A stretch of DNA of 25,292 nt. Source: CAZFLD01 sp964519835. Its GTDB lineage: Bacteria > Spirochaetota > Spirochaetia > DSM-27196 > CAZFLD01. Numbering within the stretch: position 1 is the stretch's first letter; every line of letters begins with the position of its first letter. The notes under the pieces were generated by a model. That model worked only from the letters and a program-made list of their open reading frames with translations, was not told the DNA's origin and ran no database searches. The DNA is taken from assembly GCA_964519835.1 (NCBI GenBank), contig CAZFLD010000063.1, forward strand, positions 1-25,292, in the 5' to 3' direction. The position numbers and the translations under genes are program-made. Of this stretch, positions 15,446 to 22,838 are shown one piece after another.

Positions 15446-15460
15446 AGGACCTCCCGCGTC

Positions 15461-15489
15461 TTCTCACGGACGCAGCTGTACTGTACAAA
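15461..15489 (+). promoter_or_regulatory. Promoter-like sequence with 11-bp palindrome in the divergent gap
   Basis: TTCTCA (15461-15466) and TACAAA (15484-15489) with a 17-nt spacer each match 4 of 6 consensus bases, pointing toward the phosphatidyltransferase gene. The palindrome TGTACTGTACA (15477-15487) overlaps the -10, a position suited to an operator. The whole divergent gap is only 84 nt (15446-15529), so both genes must be controlled from here. Confidence 0.3.
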
Positions 15490-15529
15490 AGCAGGTAGAT
15501 GTCGTCGAGACCGACTCCACCGAGGGTTT

Positions 15530-16129
15530 ATGTTTGATCGATTGCTCCGTCCGCTAAAAGAGCGGATTTTTGTGCCTGCCGCCCGTGGCCTCGCGAAGGC
15601 GGTTACTCCGAACGCGTTGACGGCGATAGCGCTTGTCATCGGCATCGGCGCCGTGGCGCTGGTCTTGGCCGGGTTGTGGGTGCCGGCCGTTGTCTTGTGG
15701 ATACTAAATCGAATTGTAGACGGCTTCGACGGGACGGTGGCCCGCCTGCGCAACGAGCAGACCGACTTTGGCGCCTACTTCGACATCCTTGCCGACTTTG
15801 TGATCTACTCCCTTATCCCGCTCGTATTAGCCTATCGGATGGGCATCTGGATCGAAGCGGCGGTTCTTTTGGCCACCTTCTACCTCAACGCCGCCTCGTG
15901 GATGTACCTTTCGGCGCTTCTCGAAAAGCGCCACGCCGGCGCCGAGGCCCGTGGTGAGATGACCGGCGTGTCCATGCCCGAGGGTATCATCGGTGGCGTG
16001 GAAACGATGGCGTTTTTCACCGCCTTTTTGCTGTTCCCGAGCATTGCCGGCTACCTGTTCCTCGCAATGGCGACGCTGGTGTTTGCAGGGGTGATTGCCA
16101 GGGTGGTCTGGGCGAAGCGGGAGCTATGA
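15530..16129 (+). CDS. CDP-alcohol phosphatidyltransferase family membrane protein
   Basis: An integral membrane enzyme of 199 residues that transfers a phosphatidyl group from a CDP-linked donor to an alcohol. The full family motif D-x2-D-G-x2-A-R-x8-G-x3-D-x3-D is present: Asp64, Asp67-Gly68, Ala71-Arg72, Gly81, Asp85 and Asp89. About five to six hydrophobic helices surround it (for example 31-49, 51-62, 89-101, 107-122 and two near the C-terminus). The frame is open far upstream through the antisense of the neighbouring gene. The start was set at ATG 15530 because GAGGG lies 3-4 nt before it and the protein then begins with a typical short basic N-terminus. Substrate (glycerol-phosphate, inositol, serine or other) cannot be told from sequence. 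The divergent GT-like neighbour hints at a shared lipid pathway. Confidence 0.87.
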   Translation: MFDRLLRPLKERIFVPAARGLAKAVTPNALTAIALVIGIGAVALVLAGLWVPAVVLWILNRIVDGFDGTVARLRNEQTDFGAYFDILADFVIYSLIPLVLAYRMGIWIEAAVLLATFYLNAASWMYLSALLEKRHAGAEARGEMTGVSMPEGIIGGVETMAFFTAFLLFPSIAGYLFLAMATLVFAGVIARVVWAKREL

Positions 16130-16272
16130 GGACGTGTTATGGAGCCGTGCGCGAGATCATTGGAGAACCTACGGTCGCCGACGCGAGGCTACAAACCCTC
16201 CCGCGGTGGCAGGAATCGCCAGAATACTCAGAATACCCACGTGTCTGCTTGAGCGACCGAGAATCTATCATT

Positions 16273-16305
16273 TCTATGTCTGATCTATGTCTGATCTATG
16301 TCTGA
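16273..16305. repeat. Three perfect tandem copies of an 11-bp unit
   Basis: TCTATGTCTGA is repeated exactly three times without spacer at 16273-16283, 16284-16294 and 16295-16305. A partial TCTAT lies just upstream. The unit length is one helical turn and not a multiple of three, so no repeating peptide is encoded. It may be slippage-prone or a protein-binding cluster. Confidence 0.9.
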
Positions 16306-16348
16306 TGCAAACCTTCGACTGGAGGAACCGGATGCCGTAATCGGGCTC

Positions 16349-16378
16349 GTCCGGATCTGTGGGCGGTTCAATCCGGAC
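16349..16378. repeat. 8-bp inverted repeat after the hybrid kinase stop
   Basis: GTCCGGAT (16349-16356) and ATCCGGAC (16371-16378) are perfect reverse complements around a 14-nt loop, 4 nt beyond the kinase stop codon. No T-run follows on either strand, so it could stabilise a 3' end or act with Rho but is not a canonical intrinsic terminator. Confidence 0.5.
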
Positions 16379-16381
16379 TTC

Positions 16382-19030
16382 CTACTCCCCATCCCGAATC
16401 AGGCGATCCTGTCGTATTTCATTTAGCAGGCGCTCGAACGCTACTTGCCACGGCTCTTGAAACTGTCGGAGTTCTGTTAGATCGCCTCGTTTTGCTGCAG
16501 CCTCCGCCCGTGCTGCTAGCGCCTCAAGCTCACCCGCGCAGAACGTTGCCACAGCTCCCTTCGTCGAATGAGCGACTCGCTCTATCGCGCGCACATCACC
16601 CGTCTCGAGAGCCTTATCGAGGGCACCGCGAAAACGCTCCTCATCTTCGAGAAAAGCATGCAGTATTTCCCGCGCCAGATCCTCGTCATGCATCATACGC
16701 TCCATCATTGCGTCCCGGTTCCACACGGTTTGCGAATTGCCATGATCGTGAACAGCCTCGAGATCGGTCGGTCTGCTGCTTTCGGAAGACGAGGCGACCG
16801 GCAGCCACTTCTCCAGTACCCGGATGAACTCGTTGAGCTGGACCGGTTTGGACATGTAGTCGTTCATACCGATGGCGAGACAGCGATCCTTATCCTCCTG
16901 CATCGCATGACCGGTCATTGCTACAATTGGGATATCCGGATTGCGAACTCCAAATCCGGACCGTATAAGTCGGGTCGCCTCGAGACCGTCCATTTCCGGC
17001 ATTTGGACATCCATCAGAACGAGATCGTACGGGATGGTTTCCAGCGCCTTGAGTGCCTCCGTGCCGTTGGCAACAGCGTCACCGTGAACCCCCAGCTTTT
17101 TGAGGATCCCCAGCGCGACCAATTGATTGGTAACGTTGTCTTCAACAACCAAGACCCGGGCATTGCGCTCGACCATAAAACCCGCCATGTGTCCGGTCGC
17201 CGCACTGCCGGACGTGTGGGACTCGGGAGCAAGGGGAAGAAGGTGTACACGATCCGCCTGTCCAGCAAGGGCCCGCGAGATCGCCTTGTGAAGATCACGC
17301 GTGTGGGTGGGTTTGTACAGGTATCCGGCAAAACCGATTTCCGCAAGTCGCTGCCTGTCGCTCCAGGCGCCCATGGATGTGAGCATGATCATAGATGTTC
17401 CAGCAAAACTCTTGTCCTCTTGAAGTGCCCGTCCAAGTTCTTCCCCGTCCATCCCAGGCATCTGCATATCGATTATCACAAGGCAAAAAGGATCTCGGTC
17501 CTCACGGGCGCGTTTTACGGTCTCGAGCGCCTGCGCTCCACTATCCGCCTCAGCGGGGCGCATCTGCCACGAGGCGAGGGTTTTTCGGAGGATCTCACGG
17601 TTGGTTGCGTTGTCGTCGACGATCAGAACGTGCAGACCCCGTATCTCTACAGACGCCGGCTCCTCCGCCTTCCTCAGCGATTCCTGCCGGCCGAGTTCCA
17701 CGGTAAACCAGAACTCGGATCCCTTTCCTTCCTCGCTCTCAACGCCGATTGTTCCGCCCATCAGCTCGACCAGCCGGCGCGAAATGGCGAGCCCGAGACC
17801 CGTCCCGCCGTACCGCCGAGTTGTAGACGCATCAACCTGGGTGAATGAATCAAACACCATCTCTTGCTTGTCCGCAGGAATACCGGTCCCGGTATCACGA
17901 ACAGTGCAGCGCAGCCGAATCGACTCACTGGAGTCGGCTGTATCCAGGGAATCCTCATCGAGGATGAATCGGATAACCACCTCTCCTTCGGCGGTGAATT
18001 TGATCGCGTTCCCCACCAGGTTAATAAGCACCTGCCGCACACGGCCGGGATCACCACGCAGCAGACGCGGTATCGCCGGGTCTACACTATAGAGGAGCTC
18101 TATCCCCTTTTCTTCCGCCCGAAGAGCGAGACTTGTGGCAAGGTCATCGACCATGGTCTCCAACTCAAAGTCGACGAGTTCCAAATCGAGGCGTCTTGCC
18201 TCAATCTTAGAGTAGTCTAGGATGTCATTGATGAGTGCAAGCAGCGCCTCGCCGCTGTTACGTACAACTTCGGTATAATGACGTTGCGTTGATGACAGGT
18301 CGGTATCCAATAAAAGTCCGGTCATTCCAATGACCGCGTTCATGGGGGTACGGATATCGTGACTCATGTTGGCGAGAAATTCACTTTTCGCCCTCGCGGC
18401 CGACTCCGCCTTCTCCGTGACACGACTCATTGGTCGGATGACCAGTGCGGGAATAACAAGCAAAGCGTTGAGTAACGCCACTGCCACCAGCAAAAGCCCG
18501 GTGAGACTAACCAGCGTGTTGGTACGTGTCCTGCCGGCCGCGTCAATTTCCGCAACACGCGCGGCCATCGACTCAAGCTCACGCTGCATCACCTCCTGCG
18601 AGTCCCTGACGCGAGTCATCGCACGGCCAGCTTCGCCCCGGCGGTGCTCCCGGGAGAACGCAACGGCCTCTACAAGGTGGCGGTATAGATCCCGGTACGC
18701 ACCGGATAACACTCGGCGGCCGTCACAGTCGGCAGCGGAGCCGGATGGACAGAAGCGATCCTCCATCTCGTGCATTGACTCAACCAGAGAGATCGAAAGA
18801 CCGGCGGCTCTGACAAGATTCTCGTCGTTCCCCGTGACGATCCCCTGCATCGTATCGGCGATCACACGCTCAACGCTTTGCGCGATGTACCCGGAGCGCA
18901 TCTGCAACTCATCGTGTTCCGCAAACCGCTGCTCTTGTTGCCAGGTAAGAAGGCCGGTTGCAGCCACACCGGTCAGGGCGACCAGGAGAAACGGCACCCA
19001 AAGAGTTCGATAGGTCTGCCGACGCTTCAT
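16382..19030 (-). CDS. Hybrid sensor histidine kinase (HK-REC-REC-Hpt, BarA type)
   Basis: An 882-residue membrane phosphorelay protein. Transmembrane helices at about 10-30 and 173-198 flank a roughly 140-residue, mostly helical extracytoplasmic sensor with two cysteines (Cys94, Cys102). The transmitter has H-box SHDIRTPMNAV (His224), N-box NLVGNAIKF (337-345), DTGTGIP (379-385) and GGTGLGLA (408-415). Receiver 1 spans about 466-590 (Asp521, Lys573) and receiver 2 about 625-743 (Asp674, Lys728). The C-terminal Hpt domain has HSTKGA with His821. All phosphorelay residues are present, so a His-Asp-His-Asp chain is possible, with an unlinked response regulator as output. Its ATG overlaps the stop of the preceding PstS-like gene (ATGA, 19027-19030), with GGAGG upstream. 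That coupling suggests the binding protein supplies or tunes its signal. Confidence 0.93.
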   Translation of the reverse strand: MKRRQTYRTLWVPFLLVALTGVAATGLLTWQQEQRFAEHDELQMRSGYIAQSVERVIADTMQGIVTGNDENLVRAAGLSISLVESMHEMEDRFCPSGSAADCDGRRVLSGAYRDLYRHLVEAVAFSREHRRGEAGRAMTRVRDSQEVMQRELESMAARVAEIDAAGRTRTNTLVSLTGLLLVAVALLNALLVIPALVIRPMSRVTEKAESAARAKSEFLANMSHDIRTPMNAVIGMTGLLLDTDLSSTQRHYTEVVRNSGEALLALINDILDYSKIEARRLDLELVDFELETMVDDLATSLALRAEEKGIELLYSVDPAIPRLLRGDPGRVRQVLINLVGNAIKFTAEGEVVIRFILDEDSLDTADSSESIRLRCTVRDTGTGIPADKQEMVFDSFTQVDASTTRRYGGTGLGLAISRRLVELMGGTIGVESEEGKGSEFWFTVELGRQESLRKAEEPASVEIRGLHVLIVDDNATNREILRKTLASWQMRPAEADSGAQALETVKRAREDRDPFCLVIIDMQMPGMDGEELGRALQEDKSFAGTSMIMLTSMGAWSDRQRLAEIGFAGYLYKPTHTRDLHKAISRALAGQADRVHLLPLAPESHTSGSAATGHMAGFMVERNARVLVVEDNVTNQLVALGILKKLGVHGDAVANGTEALKALETIPYDLVLMDVQMPEMDGLEATRLIRSGFGVRNPDIPIVAMTGHAMQEDKDRCLAIGMNDYMSKPVQLNEFIRVLEKWLPVASSSESSRPTDLEAVHDHGNSQTVWNRDAMMERMMHDEDLAREILHAFLEDEERFRGALDKALETGDVRAIERVAHSTKGAVATFCAGELEALAARAEAAAKRGDLTELRQFQEPWQVAFERLLNEIRQDRLIRDGE

Positions 19031-19884
19031 CTAACCTCCGACGGGACGTAGCCATGCGCGCTGATCGCCGTACGAGCCGACTCGGAAACCATGTATCGAA
19101 CGATAGCCAGTGCGGACTCGTCACCATCGCGATACACGAGGTTAAGCTCTCGGACCATCGGATAGGTGCCTGACCGGATTGAATCCGTGTCAGCAGGTAC
19201 GCCGTCAAGGGTCAGTTTTTTGATCGGGTGTCCGATGGAGATAAACTGGTCAGCATGTCCTATTGAAACAAAACCGATCGCTCCGGGTATACCCCCCACC
19301 CAAAGGATGGAATCCAGATTGGAGCCCGCTTCCCACGCATGTCCCGAGATAAGCGGCCGATCTCCCGTACCCGCGGAGACTCCGCCGGGGCTGACCAGCC
19401 CGGTGTACTCCTCAAATACGGCCAGCGTTCCCCGCCCAGCCTGCTTCGAGACAAGGACGATATCCTGGGCCCACTGCGGGGCGTCATCCCAGATTCGCAC
19501 TTGTCCGGTGTAGATTTCACGAAGCTCCGCAGTGGTAATGTGTTCTCGCGGGTTTTCCCGGTTAACGATGATCGCCAACCCGTCGTGCCCGATTGTTGTA
19601 TAGGAAAACTCCTCCCGTTCTTCCGCGGTCAACGATCTGCTCACCATGCCAATGTTCGCCGTTCCAGCCCGCAGTGCTTCAAGCCCCTCTTCGCTACCGC
19701 TGCCAAGAACCTCAACGGTGACCCCTGATAACTCATGGTAGCCCGCAGCGATTTCCTCGATGACCGGCTGAATCGTCGTAGAACCAACAGCTTTTAACGA
19801 CGCGACAGGAGCGCTCTGGGAAAAGAGAGGCGCAGCAACCAGACTGATCAAGAGTACTAGACCAAAACCTTTTCTACATCGCAC
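19027..19884 (-). CDS. PstS-like periplasmic phosphate-type binding protein
   Basis: A secreted 285-residue substrate-binding protein. A signal peptide covers about 1-23 (basic start, hydrophobic core FGLVLLISLVAAPLFS, cleavage near SQSA). The mature part follows the PstS pattern: LKAVGSTTIQPVIEEIAAGY, VEVLGSGSEEGLEAL, IGMVSRSLTAEE, the hinge strand DGLAIIVN, LREIYTGQVRIWDD, and QAGRGTLAVFEEYTG in place of the phosphate-binding ESGSGTR loop. It is a little shorter than typical PstS. Start is GTG 19884 with AAGGA about 7 nt upstream. No pstC, pstA or pstB gene lies nearby. The gene is coupled instead to a hybrid kinase, so it may act as a sensory ligand-binding protein. Ligand identity (phosphate or another oxyanion) is inferred. 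Confidence 0.82.
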   Translation of the reverse strand: MRCRKGFGLVLLISLVAAPLFSQSAPVASLKAVGSTTIQPVIEEIAAGYHELSGVTVEVLGSGSEEGLEALRAGTANIGMVSRSLTAEEREEFSYTTIGHDGLAIIVNRENPREHITTAELREIYTGQVRIWDDAPQWAQDIVLVSKQAGRGTLAVFEEYTGLVSPGGVSAGTGDRPLISGHAWEAGSNLDSILWVGGIPGAIGFVSIGHADQFISIGHPIKKLTLDGVPADTDSIRSGTYPMVRELNLVYRDGDESALAIVRYMVSESARTAISAHGYVPSEVR

Positions 19885-19992
19885 GCTGCATCCTTGGCTC
19901 TCCCATCCCGCAAAGCCATTCCCTGGGCAGTTGTCTGCCCGTTGATCCGGATTTGGTCAGCCTCACGCGGTCTTCTAGAAAGAGGAGCATTG

Positions 19993-20007
19993 GTGAACCG
20001 TTTTCAC
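19993..20007. promoter_or_regulatory. Operator-like inverted repeat GTGAA-N5-TTCAC
   Basis: GTGAACCGTTTTCAC has perfect 5-bp arms and includes an AACCGTTT core like that of LacI/GalR-family operators (AAnCGnTT). It directly abuts the -35 of the plus-strand promoter candidate and lies just inside the predicted transcript of the minus-strand one, so a bound regulator could affect both directions. No LacI-family gene is in the window. Confidence 0.4.
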
Positions 20008-20036
20008 TTTTTACTCCATTTTGTCCATATTATACT
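20008..20036 (+). promoter_or_regulatory. Promoter-like sequence toward the ABC importer
   Basis: TATACT (20031-20036, 5 of 6 bases of TATAAT) with a poor -35 TTTTTA (20008-20013) at 17-nt spacing, in an AT-rich patch. If it serves the importer, the leader would be about 450 nt, which is unusually long. A second promoter nearer 20474 was not convincing. Confidence 0.3.
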
Positions 20037-20057
20037 TTAAGGAATCTTTCGCTGCAA
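20029..20057 (-). promoter_or_regulatory. Promoter-like sequence toward the PstS-like/hybrid kinase operon
   Basis: On the minus strand a perfect -10 TATAAT (20034-20029) is preceded at 17 nt by TTGCAG (20057-20052), which keeps the TTG of the -35. The expected leader is about 138 nt before GTG 19884 and would include the operator-like repeat and the 19925-19940 stem-loop. Confidence 0.45.
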
Positions 20058-20500
20058 GATATTCTGAAGTTAGGGGGGTTCTGCGGTACCAAGGAAGCTG
20101 TCACCTAATCCGACACAGGTGGGAGACGATTATGGCATTAACATCCGAGGCAACTCGTACCGGATGCGGTTCCACACCGAGGCCTGAAGGAAATGCTCAC
20201 CGGCCGAGTGTGCAATTTCCAACAGCCGGAAAAGAGCGATTTTCGGCCGCCGCCGCCGAGCCCTATCGGGCTTCTCTGGCGCGCGGATTGTGCCCCAGGA
20301 TGCGACCGCTTGGGCTTGAACCGTCGAGCGGATGACGCTCACCACACGGTCGTCGGGCACGAAATAGTCGTGCTCGGCCGTCTATCGCTTTGGTGAGGGT
20401 CCTGCGATCACAACGAGATAACCCATTTCTCATATGGTCCTAACAGTACCGTAACAGAGCACCTCCATGTTACTTGCATATACATGTAGGAGGATTGATG

Positions 20501-21832
20501 ATGATACGATCAAACCGGACAGTGTTGCTTATTCTTTTCACTGTAACCGCAACCGTGCTCTTCGCGACCGGCGGGAGCGAAACGACCGCGCCGTCGCAGG
20601 ATGCTGGATACCTTACAGAGCTCCCGACAAATCAAGAAATCGAGCTTACCTTCTACAGCTACAATCTTGGGACCGCGAGTCTTGGAGACATCGGCACTCA
20701 GCAGCTTATCGAAGAGTTCGAAGCCCTTTATCCAAGTGTTTCCGTCGAAGGCGTTGGAATTCCATGGACCGAGATTCTCAGTCGCGTACAGGCAGATACG
20801 GTTGCCGGTAGTCCACCGGACGTGGCACAGCTGGTCTTCAACGACTTGTCGTTTATCGTCGATAACCTGAATGCGGTTCAACTTGAGCAGATTGTGCCTC
20901 GAGACGAGTGGGTGGAATACTCCGAAGGGTTCCATCCTCGAGGGTTGGCACTCACTCAGATTGACGGGAAGACGTACGGCGGGTCGTTCACGTTTAGTAC
21001 GCCGGTGCTCTATTACAACGCAACGCTTTTCGAACAGGCGGGGCTGGATCCTAACAACCCGCCGCGAACGATGGATGAGGTAGAGGCTGCCGCGCTGCGG
21101 ATTGTAGCTAACACTGATGCCGGCGGCGTGGCGCTCTTCTCTCCTAGCTGGGTGGCTCAGAGCTTGGTGATGAGCAACGGTGGGCGTATGCTGTCGGAGG
21201 ATCGCGCAGAGCTCTTGTTCGGCGAACCTCGGGCGGTCGAGGCAATCGCGCGAATCGCGCAAATGGTTGAGAGTGGCGCCCATATCAATCAACTCGAGGT
21301 TGACCCAGGTCAGCTTTTCCTTAGCGGTCGACTTGGGATGTTTCTCATCACGAGTGCCTACCAGAACGCGATGATTGGCGCTGCAGATGCCGGGGGATGG
21401 GAGCTACGTTCCACGTTCATGCCTTCGTACGGAAACCGGCCCACCGTGCCGGTAAACTCCGGTAGTGGCCTATTCATTTTTGGCTCGGATCCGGTCAAAC
21501 AACGCGCCGCCTGGGAGTTCATTAAGTTTGTGACAAGTAGGCGCGGGTACACGATTATCGCGAGCACGATCGGGTATCTCCCGCTTAGACCGGATATCGT
21601 AGACGATCCAGAGTACTTGGCTGGATGGGTGGAAGAGAATCCGCTCGTGGAACCGAATCTGGCCCAACTCGATCGTCTGAATCCTTGGATCTCGTACCCG
21701 GGACCCAACTATCAGCAGATCGAGCAGATAATCTCAGAGGCGATGAACCAAGTGATATTCGCCTCCGCCGATCCTGCCGGCACGCTGCAGGCGGCCCAGA
21801 ATCGTGCACAGACTCTGATGCCGAGGCAATAA
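20501..21832 (+). CDS. ABC transporter extracellular solute-binding protein (family 1, UgpB-like)
   Basis: A secreted 443-residue binding protein of the carbohydrate/glycerol-phosphate uptake type. The signal peptide is MIRSNRTVLLILFTVTATVLFA followed by TGGSE, with no lipobox Cys, so it should be free in the periplasm. Mature features fit family-1 proteins. LTFYSYNLG is followed by LIEEFEALYPSVSV. DVAQLVFNDLSFIVDNL, then KTYGGSFTFSTPVLYYNATLF, is the YNxxLF ligand-cleft segment, and NSGSGLFIFGSDPVKQRAAWEFIKFV is typical of UgpB-like proteins. The frame opens at a TTG at 20474. AGGAGG (20488-20493) points to ATG 20501 (7-nt spacing) or the adjacent ATG 20498 (4 nt). The permease genes follow after 40 nt. 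Substrate is not determined by sequence. Confidence 0.88.
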   Translation: MIRSNRTVLLILFTVTATVLFATGGSETTAPSQDAGYLTELPTNQEIELTFYSYNLGTASLGDIGTQQLIEEFEALYPSVSVEGVGIPWTEILSRVQADTVAGSPPDVAQLVFNDLSFIVDNLNAVQLEQIVPRDEWVEYSEGFHPRGLALTQIDGKTYGGSFTFSTPVLYYNATLFEQAGLDPNNPPRTMDEVEAAALRIVANTDAGGVALFSPSWVAQSLVMSNGGRMLSEDRAELLFGEPRAVEAIARIAQMVESGAHINQLEVDPGQLFLSGRLGMFLITSAYQNAMIGAADAGGWELRSTFMPSYGNRPTVPVNSGSGLFIFGSDPVKQRAAWEFIKFVTSRRGYTIIASTIGYLPLRPDIVDDPEYLAGWVEENPLVEPNLAQLDRLNPWISYPGPNYQQIEQIISEAMNQVIFASADPAGTLQAAQNRAQTLMPRQ

Positions 21833-21872
21833 AAGACGCGTGGTCTTCCTGTAACGATAGGAGAAAAGAGTA

Positions 21873-22838
21873 ATGAGCAATACAGTTGTCAACCGCTCCT
21901 CGGGCATCATAAGTAGGCGGATTGGCAAACTGAATCGGCTCGCCTCCCGGCGGTTGGCTTTTCATAGGAGGCTTCGCCCGTATCTCTATCTTCTACCGGC
22001 ACTGGTGACGATAGGTCTTTGGATCTATCGTCCCCTTGCTCAGGTGCTCGAGCTCAGTTTCTATCAGTGGAATCTTCTTCCCACCAGCCCGAAGTCCTTT
22101 GTAGCGTTCGAAAACTATCGACAGATACTCATTCTGCCTGAGTTTGGCGTTGCCGTGAGAAATACGGTTGGATACGTCGTGGGCATACTGCCGATGTCAA
22201 TCGCCATCCCACTTGTAGTTGCGCTGCAGACCAATCGGCTTCCAAAAAAAGCAAAACGAGTCTATCAGACGGTGGTCTTTACGCCGGTGATTATTGCACC
22301 TGTGGTAATAACTATTCTCTGGCGTTGGTTGCTGTCTCCGTTTGGAGGCTTCGTGAACACGTTTATCTTTGAGCCGCTATTCGGTGAACCGGTGAGCTTC
22401 TTTGGACAGTCGTACGCGATCTACACAATCATGGGAATGGCCGGTTGGGGGATTATCGGATTCAGTACCCTCATATTCTCGGCTGCACTTACGAACGTCG
22501 ATCGCTCGTATGTTGAGGCTGCTGCTATCGAGGGGGCAACCTATCGGCAGATGTCGTTACGAGTGCTGCTCCCGCTTGTGTCTCCCACGATAATTTTTAT
22601 GACGCTCCTGACGATACTCTTCGCTTCTCAGTGGACCTTTGTGCACATAAACGTACTCACGCAAAACGCTCCATACATGCACGTCACTAACGTATATCAC
22701 CTACTTTTCGTCTACGGATTCAGATCATTCAACATTGGATGGAGCTCAGCGTCGGCAGTGATCTTGTTCGTCGTCTTTTCGATCGTCGCGATGATATTTC
22801 TTCGACTCTCGAATCGGTTTGCCTTTTATGAAGAATAG
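21873..22838 (+). CDS. ABC transporter permease, sugar type (UgpA/MalF-like)
   Basis: An inner-membrane permease of 321 residues with six or so helices (for example PYLYLLPALVTIGLWIYRP, VGYVVGILPMSIAIPLVVAL, VVFTPVIIAPVVITILWRWLL, and a final AVILFVVFSIVAMIFLRL). The binding-protein-dependent transport signature (EAA loop) reads EAAAIEGATYRQMSLRVLLP, which contacts the ATPase. AGGAGA lies about 8 nt before the ATG. A 40-residue basic cytoplasmic N-terminus precedes the first helix. Its 3' end overlaps the second permease start, so the two subunits are probably made in equal amounts. Confidence 0.93.
   Translation: MSNTVVNRSSGIISRRIGKLNRLASRRLAFHRRLRPYLYLLPALVTIGLWIYRPLAQVLELSFYQWNLLPTSPKSFVAFENYRQILILPEFGVAVRNTVGYVVGILPMSIAIPLVVALQTNRLPKKAKRVYQTVVFTPVIIAPVVITILWRWLLSPFGGFVNTFIFEPLFGEPVSFFGQSYAIYTIMGMAGWGIIGFSTLIFSAALTNVDRSYVEAAAIEGATYRQMSLRVLLPLVSPTIIFMTLLTILFASQWTFVHINVLTQNAPYMHVTNVYHLLFVYGFRSFNIGWSSASAVILFVVFSIVAMIFLRLSNRFAFYEE

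Larger units (their letters stand above)
16130..16381. other. Convergent intergenic region
   Basis: A 252-nt spacer between the 3' ends of the phosphatidyltransferase (plus) and the hybrid kinase (minus). It holds a triple 11-bp direct repeat (16273-16305), a short AGAATAC duplication (16221-16236) and an 8-bp inverted repeat (16349-16378). No coding sequence is supported. Confidence 0.6.
19885..20473. other. Divergent regulatory region, 589 nt without a supported gene
   Basis: Lies between the minus-strand PstS-like gene and the plus-strand ABC importer. It contains overlapping divergent promoter-like sequences and an operator-like inverted repeat around 19993-20057. It also has a 6-bp stem with tetraloop (GGGCAG-TTGT-CTGCCC, 19925-19940) in the presumed minus leader, and a CACCT/AGGTG inverted repeat near 20102-20121. 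From about 20130 to 20400 the sequence becomes GC-rich again, without a recognisable gene on either strand. Confidence 0.55.

Noticed and set aside
14639..15529. Long plus-strand N-terminal extension in frame with the phosphatidyltransferase
   Set aside because: It is the antisense of the GT-like gene, with no family similarity. ATG 15530 has its own ribosome-binding site and yields a normal-length enzyme.
16568..17848. 426-codon plus-strand frame within the hybrid kinase
   Set aside because: Antisense shadow of the receiver and Hpt domains; no recognisable domain.
20132..20335. 67-codon plus-strand frame with GGGAG about 6 nt before its ATG in the long intergenic region
   Set aside because: The protein (MALTSEATRTGCGSTPRPEG...) resembles no family I know, has Arg/Pro/Gly-rich composition typical of chance frames, and no supporting context.
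9992..20473. Sigma-54 (-24/-12) promoters in the intergenic gaps
   Set aside because: I looked for GG-N10-GC type TGGCAC/TTGC pairs on both strands of the noncoding gaps and found none that were convincing, despite rpoN and a sigma-54 regulator being present.
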